From the NCBI GenBank assembly GCA_963693085.1, contig OY856412.1, positions 344,892,957 through 344,956,956 on the forward strand: DNA of 64,000 nt, given 5' to 3'. The notes beneath the pieces were generated by a model, which ran no database searches, was not told the origin of the DNA, and saw only the letters and a program-made list of their open reading frames with translations. Source of the stretch: Alisma plantago-aquatica (lineage: Eukaryota; Streptophyta; Magnoliopsida; Alismatales; Alismataceae). How positions within the stretch are numbered: position 1 is the first letter of the stretch; every line of letters begins with the position of its first letter. Of the stretch, positions 12,377 through 23,204 are shown one piece after another. Both the position numbers and the translations under genes were made by a program.

Positions 12377-14630
12377 ATGAACAATAGCAAAGCCTGACAT
12401 TTGCTCATTATGCAACTCAAACTAAAGAACCTTGAACTTATTAATCTTTAGGGTTAGATTAGTCATCTTTTAGAGACTAGATCTGACCTAGCCTCTAGGT
12501 TAGCACCTAGATGTCTGAGAACTAGGTCTAGACTGGTGCTTGTTGTATAGCAGGTCCTTGGATGTCGTTCTTTCCTTATAATGCAGCGGTATGGGACGTT
12601 GCATTATTTGGAAATGACGTACATCATATGAAGAGAAACCTTTGACATATGATGCATCTATGTTTTGGGTATCTACACCTGTCTACACCATGTTCTCACC
12701 CCTTTCACTAGTTTTCATGGCACTGTACTCTCTACTATGTATGGGACACTCATTTTCAGGATTTGATTTTTGATTCCAATCAGATCGAACCTTGGTAGTT
12801 TTATCTGACGCATGTTTTATCATAGATAAACTATATAATATTTTAGTATGCATATGTATTACAAAAATGTGTCCCCACGCATGTACGAGTAGGAGGTGAT
12901 CATGCAACCTAAGTCAAAGGGAAGGACATTAGTCTAGAAGAGAGAGTAGTTCTAGATTAGATGTCTAGAGCCTTTCGATATATATGATAGATGGAATAGA
13001 TGATATATGTTTTGATGATATGATGTAAGTCTTACATAGATGACATAAGATGGTTATGATGATCTATGTTTGTCTTTGAGGACTTAAGTTCTATTTTGAG
13101 GTTTTGAGATAAGTTTTGATGACACAACTAAATAGGCTTTTATGAGATAAGATATGTTGAGTTAAGACAGGGTTGTGAGTCAACAAGAGCCTCAATCTCT
13201 TTCATGAATGAGTACCTCTAGTGTTGGAACCAATTTTAGAGTTAACTCCATAGAGAGTGAGACCCATTGGGAGAAGGTTAGAGAACCTAAACTCCAATAT
13301 AAGAATTACAAGATATGTGATATGATATGTCCTAAACTAGACTACTACTGAGTGATTGAGATGAGTTGCTTTATGTATGCTTCCTATAGTCTTGTTGATC
13401 CCTAGATGTCCTTGGGAAGACCAAACCCTAGAGTCAGAGAGAGGTTGGTAATATGTGCATATGTGAGTATGTATATGAGTGCCTGCCATCTGGTGGGGGG
13501 AGAGAGCCCAAGACCTTGGAAGAGGTAGCTATGTTATTTTATGTGAAGCCTCATGCTCGGGTTGGTGGTTTCCCACATAGTAATCTAGTGGTGTATATAA
13601 GATAGTGTTGATTAAGGATAACTCATGGGTAGAGACCAATGGAAAGAGTAGCATGTTTTGTTTTGTGCTTATGTGGCTCGATCTTGTAAAGAAATTGCTA
13701 GTTCCAATGAGGTAATCCAATGACCCTAGACTAAGAGAGGAAACATAAAGTTTTTATATGAGATACTCATAGAGTTGAGTTATCTCAGAGAGACTAAGCA
13801 TGGCACTACCCTCGTGGTATGGGTTAGAGGAACCTCTTTTGGTCTAGAAAAAGTTTTGATATTTGTTTGATTATACACTCTGATAAGTTTGTTTAGCACA
13901 ACTGTGATATAATATGTAAGCATGTAATATGATCTAGAGATGTGATATATAGACATGATGTGATGGAAACCTTGAGATTGTTTAATAAATATTGATGCAT
14001 AAATGGTTAACCACATACATGAATAATGATGATAATGTGATATAATTAGTTAATCTTGCGATGAAAACCTTAGTAAATGTGACAATTTGTAATGAGCAAT
14101 GAAATAAGATCATATTAGAGATACATGTTACACAAGGTGTTAATCTTAGTGCTTAATAAAGATGAAAAAGGTAATTTGAAAGTTCGCACAACATAACATT
14201 TATGACACCTTGGTATGATCTAGATGGATAAAGTGAGTTAATGATAGCTAACTCCCTCCTAAAAGACATATGTTAATGTTGAACATGTTCTAACAATTAT
14301 CTCAATAAAATGTTGATGACACCTTGATGTATGGGTTAACTTGGGTTAACTCCTTGGGAACATGGTAATATGATGTTGAATAATAACGCTTGAGTTAAGA
14401 TGAGGATGCAATCCTAATATATGAGATATGGAATGACATAACCTAAGCTTCTAAACCTTGAGTTCAACCTTGAATGGAGTGTTTGTGCACCCGAGATGGT
14501 TGTAAACCTCCTAATAGTGCTTTGGATACATGGTTCTAGGTAACCTTTGTGGATATGTTACACATAGAATAGTGCCCACATGTGGATGAAGGCAAGATAA
14601 GGTTTTCCCTGGAAGTATGAGTATGGTTTA
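12377..14630 (+). other. Internal region of N, no coding domain recognised
   Basis: About 2.25 kb between the primer site and the 3' end. Only short stop-rich frames are present. I saw none of the gag, protease, RT, RNase H or integrase motifs that are recognisable in the neighbouring elements despite decay. The stretch just before the 3' LTR (TTCAAGGACGAAAGTTC, ~14633-14649) resembles the end of a chromovirus pol frame plus polypurine tract. Confidence 0.6.
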
Positions 14631-14750
14631 CTTTCAAGGACGAAAGTTCTTTTAAGATGTATATGATGTGAAAGACTGGATTTTGGCTTAATTTTGAGGA
14701 TGAAATTTGTTTTAAGGTTTGTAGGATGTGATGGAGTGGACTTTTGGAAT
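14631..14750 (+). repeat. 60-bp tandem duplication across the PPT/LTR junction of N
   Basis: 14631-14690 and 14691-14750 align in register: 37 of the first 50 positions are identical. Each unit contains a 'GAGGA/AAGGACGAAA.TT.TTTTAAG' purine-rich stretch followed by GATGTGA, so each looks like a polypurine tract plus LTR start (TGTGAAAG at 14667, TGTGATGG at 14727). The second junction is also present in the left LTR (TGTGATGG at 9326), so the duplicated piece is now part of the LTR itself. Confidence 0.75.
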
Positions 14751-16638
14751 CTGTAAATGTCCAATGACATATTGGAATTCATATGTTGACTTATCTTGAG
14801 AACTCCAAGTACTTAGATAAAATATGGATGATTAGTTGTGTTGACACTAAGATTAAGATCCCTAAGTTGTTTCCCTTTTGGATTAAGTTGTTTATTGGTC
14901 AAGTAGTGGAAACTTGGGATTGAGATTTTATGGGATATAGCTTGGATGATAATAAAGCCTTGGTTAAAGTTTATTAATCATATCAATATTTCTAGATGGA
15001 GCTATTTAGGTATGAATATGATGAAATCATGTGCTTTGTGGTGCACATGTAATAAGGTTAATACTCTTACGGACAATGTTTCAATATAGTAGACTAAGAT
15101 CAGATAATCTTCAGTGACATGCACCCTAGACTTGGGGAGGCACAGATTCAGTATGTGACCCTCTCTTAATCCTTGGATGGCTTGAAGGGAACGAACCCCA
15201 ATCATCTCGCTTTTCTATTATGTTGTTGAGTTGAAGTGAGTGGTTAATGGTCCATGCGAGCACGATCACTAAATGTGGGGTGAGAGGAGCGGGAGATAAC
15301 TGACTAGTTGTTTACTACTCCCCAAGATGAACTATTTGACCCCCCCTAAATAGTCGAGTGACTTTTGGTTCAGTTTGCACAGAGTGCAAGCCCTCCATCT
15401 CCCACAAGCATGCTTGCTAGAACAGAGCTTCACTTTGAGGATGGGTCTTTCATCTCGCCGTTGATAGTGGCTTGCAAACTGCAAACTCCACCACTGATCG
15501 GCCTGATGAAGGTAGGGCTACAGAGTCGCTAGCGTTGACCCAAGAAATGATAGCCCATTAATCATGATGAGAGAGACCAAAAAGGGGTCTCGATGGTGGC
15601 GTTGGACCAGATGAAAAGAAGACCGGGTGAACAAGGATTTCTCATGCTTGTCTATCATGGTGTGCCCATGTTTCTTTGTCGCGACAGCCGCAAGCGACAC
15701 AGGCCTGCAAGGATGGAGTTCTAGAGGCATTTGAGAGCAGGCAGTGACGTTAGTGAGCCTATAATGGTGGCTTGCCCACATGCATCGTGTGATCTGAAGA
15801 CCTGCTAGATGCCTCGTCCGCCAGAGCAGACACTGGTACCTGAGATCCACAACTCATGTGGGTGCAAATCTGGCCTTGGGAGACGAAACATTGCCTGTGA
15901 AATCGACCGCTTGCGTGGGGCTCTGTTTCACAGAGGAAACAGAGGCCCTCGCAAGAATGAGAAAGGGGGAAAGGATGACTCAAGCACGCGGGTCGTTGGA
16001 TCTATGGATCCCACCCCCATACCAAGTCCGCGTCGCAACCAAGAGAAGGAGGTGCACAACCCAGGACACGTGGCGCCCATCGGTTGGGCCAGAGGGGTAA
16101 TAAGTATACAGATCTTCAATAATCATAATAATTAGCTTAAACATCAGAAAGATACATATAATATACAAAAATTCTCAAAAAAATGCATAGAACAAGATGG
16201 AACAATAATATCAGGCTTTTGATGATTAATTATCAGCAATATCATGTAAGATGTGTAATGATTGTTTAATGGATAATAAATATCAAACAATGTCCTAAAA
16301 TCATGATAAAATGTTATTCCTCCATTATCATGCTTATAATCCATCTGTTGTCAATAGTTATGATGTTGATGCAGGAAATCATGTAATTTTATTTATATGG
16401 CTAATTAGGGCTTTTAACCCTAAATAAAATGCAATAAATACGTCTATGTTCAATAAATGATAAAATTTACATAATACCCTCATACCAGTAATTGGAACTT
16501 CATGTTTAAATATGAGATCAAGATGATACACATAATTCATGTTATATGATGATGTTTGCTCTAAATGTGATATAAACCCTAATATGCTTAATGTACATAA
16601 GCTAGGGTTAATATGTGCACAAAATGGATATGGAACCT
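14667..16638 (+). repeat. N right (3') LTR, first part
   Basis: Matches 9266 to ~11193. It is interrupted at 16639 by element G directly after GGATATGGAACCT and continues at 28171 with AATGTTCAGATAATGAGCC, exactly as in the unbroken left LTR near 11200. The GC-rich block at ~15380-16100 contains the counterpart of the open frame described at 10396. Confidence 0.85.
16634..16638. repeat. Target-site duplication of G (left)
   Basis: AACCT, repeated at 28166-28170. The uninterrupted N 5' LTR has this sequence once (ggAACCTaatgttc), which confirms a 5-bp duplication on insertion. Confidence 0.95.
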
Positions 16639-17025
16639 TGACGTGGTATTTTTGAACGCACTAACAAACTCACTCGGGGCCAAAATCCCTAAGCTTTTAC
16701 CAAAACCAAAGTGCAATAATACCACCCACAAGCGGACCAATCTCATCGCAGTATAGTTAAGGATCGAACCCAAAGGACAACTTTTTAAGAATCCTTGTTA
16801 GTTAAATCTAGCTCAAGTAAAACTAATATTTAGAATGATTGGTTGATTTGAGGTTACTTAAACTAATTGCAAGAAAGTAAAAGGTGAAATAAAGTTGGGG
16901 TTTAGATCAATGATATGGAATCGCTGGGATGGTATTGGGTTTCACCACCGCTACACACGCAAACATATTCAATCGTGAACAATGCAGGCAAGATATAACA
17001 ATCCAAGTAGAGTTGCTGCAAAACC

Positions 17026-17433
17026 TCCCATACAGGCGTTAGGTTCGCATAAGCATCACCTTAGGCATCAGATGTCTCGTCACCATCCGGGTCACTTACT
17101 TACGGCTCTGAAGATACAGAAATCCCACAAAGGTTGTGGGCCCCCTATATAGGCGTTAGGCACAAAGAAGCGTCACCAAAGGCTAGATGGCTCGTCCCCT
17201 CACAGATCATACACTTACGACCTTGATGGAATCCCATCCTATTTCTAGTTTGGGAGTCAGCCGCATTAACCGATAAGCAAGCAGGCGGTTAATATACGAG
17301 CAAACATCGATGATTAACAAGAAGATACAAAATCCAACTAAGGTTGTGAACCCCCTATACAGGCGTTAGGCGCACAGAAACATCATCGAAGGCTAGATGG
17401 CTCGTCCCCTCGCGGATCATACACTTACGACCT
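17026..17433. repeat. Three diverged ~83-bp modules in the left G LTR
   Basis: Modules at about 17026-17107, 17141-17223 and 17351-17433 share the frame 'CCC.ATA.AGGCGTTAGG...AAG/AAC.TCACC...ATGGCTCGTC.CC...CACTTACG.C'. The right LTR carries the same three at about 26426-26834. They lie downstream of the TATA box in element orientation, so they are probably part of the transcribed leader. Confidence 0.75.
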
Positions 17434-18002
17434 CAAGGAATCCTTTCAGAAGTTCTCATCAAGGAGTCAAACTTGTTAAACGACATCCAATCCTATATAT
17501 AGATGTTCTCACAACATAGGAAGAACAAAGATGAAAGCAGGCAATTAATCAAACTACGAACATAACGGTTAATGACAAAATGAAGAGTTATATACATTGC
17601 CATGGAGAGTTTTACAAAAGAACATGGTTTGCATGGGCAGCGGGGCTAGTCCCCGCACCCCAACGAAATGGTACTACTCGCTCATGATGCGAGAGAAAAG
17701 AAGAGTGAGAAAGAGAGAGAAATCCGCCATGAACTCGGTGTAGAAGGTAGTCGCAGCTCGGTGTAGAAGATACATCCTCCTATGTCGTGTCGGAGCAGAT
17801 CTGGACGCGAACGAGAGCTGCCACGATAGACCGGACAGTATCCCTTTCTCCGTCTTCCTTCTCTCCTCAGCCTCCTTGGTTGCAACACAGACAGTAGGTG
17901 GAATGGAACTGGCGTAAACTGGACAAGATTTGGATCGGAACTGTGTTCGGGAAGCCTGGCGGCATCCGGATCCGATGCCCCAAATGAGGACCCTTGGGGT
18001 CC

Positions 18003-18010
18003 TATTTATA
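18003..18010 (-). promoter_or_regulatory. TATA box in left G LTR
   Basis: The plus strand reads TATTTATA, giving TATAAATA on the element strand, within CCTATAAATAGGACCCC. The identical site is at 27399-27406 in the other LTR. Confidence 0.75.
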
Positions 18011-18222
18011 GGAACAGATCTGTCCCAAACGGTCTTCGTGTTGGTTGCTAAATATCTCATGCAAACGGTTTGATTCACCATTCGGTCTCAATGTTGGCAG
18101 CAGTGAATCGGTTTGGAAAATATCTCATCTAAATGGTCTTCTATTCAGCCACTCAAACGGTCTTCGCATGAATAAGTAGCAAAGGGTCTTGGGTGCACGA
18201 CATTCGGTCTTTGCAATCACAG

Positions 18223-18482
18223 CAAACAGTCTTGAGACCGCATGGACTCAAACGGTCTTGAGACTGCATTGGCTCAAACGGTCTTGAGACCGCATGGGAT
18301 CAAACGGTCTTGAGACCGCATGGACTCAAACGGTCTTGAGACTGCATGGGCTCAAACATTCTTGAGACCGCTTGGGCTCAAATGGTCTTGAGACCACATG
18401 GGATCAAACGGTCTTGGGACCGCATGGGCTCAAACGGTCTTGGGACCGCATGGGCTCAAACGGTCTTGGGACTGCATGGGCT
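18223..18482. repeat. Ten 26-bp tandem repeats with central dyad (left G LTR)
   Basis: The consensus unit begins CAAACGGTCTTGAGACCGCA and ends TGGGCT. Ten units fill 260 bp without spacers. Each contains the inverted repeat CGGTCT-TG-AGACCG or its TTGG-centred variant. In element orientation the array lies in U3 upstream of the TATA box. It is followed by a broken unit, CAAATAGCTTGG. Confidence 0.95.
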
Positions 18483-18712
18483 CAAATAGCTTGGTTAGAT
18501 TTCTTGATGGGAGCCAGATGAAGTTGGACCATGACTACTTGTTCAGTTTTGTCGAAACCTGCATTAAATGAACAATATTTAGTTAAAACCTTGATAATCA
18601 AATCAGCTAAGTAGTTTTACACATTATGATTCATATTGAGTGAAATAGTATGAATAGAGTTGCATTGGTCCCGAAGTGATAATTGAATTTCATGATGAAT
18701 ATACGTTCATCA

Positions 18713-18727
18713 AAATACCCCGAACTT
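18713..18727 (-). other. Polypurine tract of G
   Basis: On the element strand this reads AAGTTCGGGGTATTT, directly before the 3' LTR start TGATG. It is close to the AAGTTTGGGG-type tract common in plant gypsy elements, and primes plus-strand DNA synthesis. Confidence 0.8.
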
Positions 18728-19098
18728 AAACGTTTCTCGTCCTCGAGTAACACAAAATCTGAAACAGTTGCCAAATGAATACCTTCGATTAGTGTGATTG
18801 CTTCATCTTCACATCACAAATGTTTTCTTTCTGTTGAGTATGACTCATTATCTCAACCTCCTGAGACCACTGAACACATCTTACCATATCTTCATTCCTG
18901 AGTTTGTTTTACAATATCACTTCCTCCTCACTTTTTCCAACAACAAGCATGTCAAAGAGTTTTGCAAGAGTTCAAAGATACCCGCAGAACAAAAAGTGTG
19001 CATCTGATCTGACACTGGTGTTTTTCAGGATAGTGGGGGCATGCATTGTGCTATTAGGTAGAAAAAGGAGTGAAAGGTGGTATGGGAAGAAGAAGTAA

Positions 19099-19261
19099 AT
19101 CTCTCCTCTATTCGACTCAAGATTTTTATTTGCTTTGCAATTTCATTTATTGCATTATTTTTGTGCGAATCTCTCCTCTATTCGACTCAAGATTGCATTT
19201 CTTTTTGTGTGCACTTTGGCATCTTTTGTTTGCAAATCTCTCCTCTATTCGACTCGAGATT
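19099..19261. repeat. Three ~68-bp tandem repeats in the 3' untranslated part of G
   Basis: The block AATCTCTCCTCTATTCGACT followed by CAAGATT or CGAGATT occurs at ~19098, 19169 and 19235, spaced 66-70 bp apart. T-rich filler separates the copies. It lies between integrase and the polypurine tract, where Athila elements often have an envelope-like frame; none is visible here. Confidence 0.85.
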
Positions 19262-20158
19262 GCATTTTTGGTGGTACGCCCCTATTTATTTGCGAGGGGT
19301 ATGGAAGAAGCGGATAAAGAGGGAAGTGGTGTGCCACCCCGAACTTAGGGTTTGGCACATATTCGGCTATTTTTGTTTGTTTTTGATGAATGGAAAGATA
19401 TGAAGATGATAGAAGAGGTGTAGAAGATTGTTCAGATCATAATGCAACTTGATTTACAATTCACTGTACTGGGTTGTTCTCTTTATCATACTCTGTTCAA
19501 ATAGTGACTTGATGAGGATCCGATGGAGATTCCATGTTATTGTTCCACTAGTCGTTTAGGAAGCACAACGTGTTTGATCCCTATCAATTTGACAGACACT
19601 TATCATCTTTGCAAAAAGTATCATGAGGTTAGGAATCATAAGCTTCACAGGATGATTTCAATCAGAAGGCTTGTTTCAGAGAGTGATCCTTTTGAGGATT
19701 TACTTTGAATAAGCAAGATATAATGATTGAAAATGCATAGCAATTTAGTTCATGACTATTAATGAAACTAGGGAGTGTCAAAAATTCATCAAGTATCTGT
19801 CCAATTTCTTTAAAAATCATTATAAATTTTGAAAATTTTGAAAATTTTATCAAGAAAGTGATAGTGAAAAGGATGGGTGTAGGTGGAAAGTGAGGTACGT
19901 ACCACCCACCCTCCACCCCAAACTTAGAGATTTGCTCATCCCGAGCAAACCCAAAATCCAAGATGGAGGGGAAAAATCATGCCAGAATGACCACCAGACG
20001 TGGTTGCGTTCCGATCAGCGCGCATCCTCTTATCTGAAAAACTCAAAGGTGAAGGGCAATTAGATTTTTAAAATAGCATCTTGCGATGCGAATTTTAAAA
20101 ATTGACTAGAATGTAAAAACAAAATTTTGAAAAGAAAAGTAAAACAAATTTATTGATA

Positions 20159-20189
20159 GGGTTGCCTCCCGACAAGCGCCTTTGTTTTA
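20159..20189 (-). other. Conserved post-integrase motif of plant gypsy elements
   Basis: On the element strand this reads AAACAAAGGCGCTTGTCGGG followed by AGGCAACC. It lies ~30 bp past the end of the integrase frame. A GCGCTTG.GGGAGGCAACCC sequence is familiar from the same position in many plant Ty3-gypsy elements; that recollection is from general knowledge. Its function is unknown; it could be an RNA structure. Confidence 0.55.
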
Positions 20190-20218
20190 CGTCGATGGCT
20201 CAATTGAATTCTTCAGCT

Positions 20219-21268
20219 TCACGGTGGATCTTTTGGATTGGTGAGTTCCAACATTGCTTTAGTGCCTATGTCAGTTGAGATGAAATATCTCTTTAAGCGG
20301 TGACCATTTGTTACAAATTCACCTGACTTTTCATTCCATAATGAGAAGGCACCATGTGGAGAGATGCTCTTCACGATGTATGGTCCAGACCAGCGTGAGC
20401 AGAGTTTTCCTGGGAATAACTTTAATCTTGAGTTGAATACCAGAACTTGGTCTCCCACTTGTATGTCTTTTCTTTTCAGATGTCCATCGTGCCAAAGTTT
20501 TGTACGTTCTTTGTAGATTCGTGCATTCTCATAAGCTGTCATCCTGAGTTCATCTAGCTCTTGGAGTTGTAGAATCCTGGCCTGGCCTGCTTCTTTCATA
20601 TCAAAGTTCAATTGTTTAATTGTACACCATGCCTTATGTTCCAGTTCGACTAGTAGGTAGCTATCCTTTCCATATATTAATCGAAAAGGTGTAGTCCCAA
20701 GGGGAGTTTTATAAACAGTACGATAGGCCCATAAGGTGTCGTTGATATTTGTTGACCAGTCCTTTCGATTGTGTCCAATAGTTTTTTCTAGAATAGCCTT
20801 TAGTTGACGGTTAGAGACCTCTACCTGTCCACTTGTTTGTGGATGGTAAGGTGAGGCTACCTTATGTGTTACACTGTATTTCCTCAAAAAGGCTTCAAAG
20901 CTTCTTTCAAGGAAGAGGGACCCTCCGTCAGATATCACGGTTCGTGGTATTCCAAAATGGGGGAAAATAATATCTTTGAATAATTTGATGATGGGTTTGG
21001 AATTACTAGTGACGGTTGGTATAGATTCAACCCATTTTGAGACATCGTCCACCGCCACTAGGATGTATGAAAATCCATGAAAAGATGGGAATGGACCCAT
21101 GTAGTCCACCCCCCAAACATCAAATATCTCTACTTCTTTCCATAGATTCAGTGGCATCTCATCTCTCTTTGTTATATTACCTATTCGTTGACATTTGTCA
21201 CATGATAGGACAAAAATGTAAGAGTCTTTGGATATGGTTGGCCAGAAGAATCCACATTGCAAAACCTT
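20219..21268 (-). pseudogene. G integrase
   Basis: The frame runs ~347 codons without a stop, the best-preserved piece of G. A CDKCQRIG segment completes the HHCC zinc site whose histidines lie upstream. The catalytic core has D in GVDYMGPF, D in ISDGGSLF and E in SGQVEVSNRQ, so the DDE triad is intact. The C-terminal GPY motif is LCSRWSGPYIVKSI. Integrase would join the cDNA to host DNA in the nucleus. It is the last domain of the polyprotein. An in-frame TGA just upstream (KKIA-stop-KVLQCGFFWPT) breaks the link to RNase H, and a CGA to TGA change would explain it. Confidence 0.9.
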
Positions 21269-22375
21269 TCAAGCAATCTTTTTAGAGCTCATATGTCCTC
21301 CCACAGGTCCTGAGTGACATTGTTCTAAAATAGATTGAGCTTCTTCTTCGGCGATACAACGTCTATACAAACCATCAGCACATAGTGTAAAAAGATATGG
21401 TTCATCCCAGTGATATTGCTTCACATCATGCATGAACTTCTTCAGTGCATTCCCGGTGCATTGGGGATGGATGACCCCAGCAACAAGGTAGTTTATAAAA
21501 TCTGAGTACCATGGTACAACTTCTGGGACCCTCATTAGTTGATCATCTGGCTGGGAATCATTGATCAGAATCTTCTCAGTATCCAGAGTGTGGATGTGAA
21601 TGAGGTGATCTGCTACAACATTCTTTGTACCCTTTTTATCTGTTATCTCTAAATCAAATTCTTGTAATAAGAGAATCCATCTAATCAACCTGGGTTTCAC
21701 ATCTTTCTTTGCCAAAAGGTAGCGAAGGGCAGCGTGGTCTGTGTAGACAATGACCTTTGAACCAATTAGGTAGGATCTGAACTTGTCAAAGGCATATACG
21801 ACTGCTAGAAGCTCTTTCTCGGTAGTTGCATAATTCCTCTGGGCTTCATCTAGAGTTTTTGATGCATAATAGATCACATAGTGTTTCTTCTCTATATATT
21901 GTCCTAAAACAGCGCCCACAACATAATCACTGGCATCACACATTATTTCAAAAGGATGGTCCCAGTCTGGAGGTCTAATGATGGGAGTGGTTGTAAGGGC
22001 TTGTTTCAGTGTGTTGAAGCTTTTGACACATTCTTCATTGAAATTGAAATCAATATCTTTTAGTAATAGGTTTGTCATTGGCTTCATTATCTTGGAAAAA
22101 TCCTTTATGAATCTTCTATAAAATTCGGCATGACCAAGGAAAGCATGAACTTCTTTGACATTTGTGGGAATAGACAATTTAGAAATCACTTGAATCTTGA
22201 CTTTATCTACTTCAATTCCTCTATTGCTAACCCTATGGCCCAGGATAATGCCTTTTTTTACCATAAAATGGCATTTTTCCCAATCTAGCACAAGATGCAC
22301 TACTTCACAACATTTGAGGACAAGGGAGAGGTGCTTTAGACATGAATCGAATGAGTCTCCTTATACAGAAAAATC
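21269..22375 (-). pseudogene. G RT thumb, RNase H and integrase zinc start
   Basis: This part begins just after the RT active site, where TAA interrupts [15 protein letters not shown]. The reading continues with [29 protein letters not shown] and [16 protein letters not shown] (RT thumb). RNase H follows with [31 protein letters not shown] and [11 protein letters not shown]. The tether ends with [14 protein letters not shown], the first half of the integrase HHCC zinc site. RNase H would remove template RNA. The domain order matches Ty3-gypsy (RT-RH-IN). Confidence 0.88.
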
Positions 22376-22954
22376 ATCAGTGAAAACCTCCATAATAGTT
22401 TCAGTAAGACCCGCGAAAATGGGGGCCATGCAACATTGAAAAGTTGCAGGTGCATTACAGAGACCAAATGGCATTCTTTTAAATGTGTATGTTCCAAATG
22501 GGCACGTGAAATTTGTTTTCTCTTGGTCATCTGGATGTATGGGTATTTGATAGAATCCAGAGTAACCATCAAGATAACAGAAATATTCTTGGTGAGCCAA
22601 CCTTTCTAGGACTTGATCAAGGAAGTGCATAGGAAAATGATCTTTTCTAGTTGCTTTGTTTAATTTCCTATAATCTATGCACATCCTCCACCCTGTGACT
22701 GTTCGAGTGGGGATGAGCTTGTTGTTTTCATTCTGTATAATAGTTGTTCCACCTTTCATCGGGACTACATGTACTGGGCTCACCCATGGAAAATCTGATA
22801 TCAGATAGATTATTCTAGCTGTGAGAAGTTTAATGACCTCACGACAGACCACTTCCTTCATATTAGGATTCCACTTCCGTTGATGTCGGTTTGTGATCTT
22901 CCATCGTAGGGATCTTCTGCATACACAATGCTTGACTGACCCCAGTGAGGTCAC
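22361..22954 (-). pseudogene. G reverse transcriptase core
   Basis: Motifs in order: WVSPVHVVPMKGG, WRMCIDYRKLNKATRKDHFP, FCYLDGYSGFYQIPIHPDDQ, FGTYTFKRMPFGLCNAPATF, and the active site FTDDFSV (plus-strand 22361-22381). The aspartates needed for catalysis are present; the residue before DD is T where the family usually has M. The frame differs by one from the upstream gag-protease frame. The shift lies near 22880, where the reading passes from TEVES-stop to the RKWNPNMKEVV text of the other frame. Confidence 0.9.
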
Positions 22955-23204
22955 TCATTTTATAGCTGATGGCTTTCTTTCTTTACCTTAATTTCTTCAG
23001 GAGTTTATTTTCTTGTTCAACTGTTAGATCGGAATTTATAATAACTGGGCAAACCTTGAGATCATATAAAAATACGTACTTCAGTCCTTTGGGTAGGGGT
23101 TTCATTTCAGGAACCTCTGGTTTTTTGCTTGTTTCTTTTGTAGTTTCCATAGCTTTGAGTTCTTCACTAGTGGCTTCAACGTCTTCTTTAGCAGAGTCGA
23201 GGGA

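Larger units (their letters stand above)
16639..18712 (-). repeat. G LTR, left copy (3' LTR of the element)
   Basis: Starts TGACGTGGTATTTTTGAACG and ends ATACGTTCATCA on the plus strand; the right copy matches at both ends. It carries ten 26-bp dyad repeats, a TATA box on the minus strand, and three ~83-bp diverged modules. Confidence 0.93.

Noticed and set aside
17674..18081. 135-codon minus-strand frame in the left G LTR
   Set aside because: It lies within LTR leader sequence. The right LTR counterpart does not keep the same uninterrupted frame, and no family resemblance is seen.
18223..18482. CRISPR-like repeat array
   Set aside because: The 26-bp units are directly adjacent with no spacers and lie inside a plant LTR.
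19077..19403. 108-codon plus-strand frame with three similar peptide segments
   Set aside because: It is antisense to G and created by the three 68-bp tandem repeats; repetition of SLLYSTR-type text follows from DNA periodicity.
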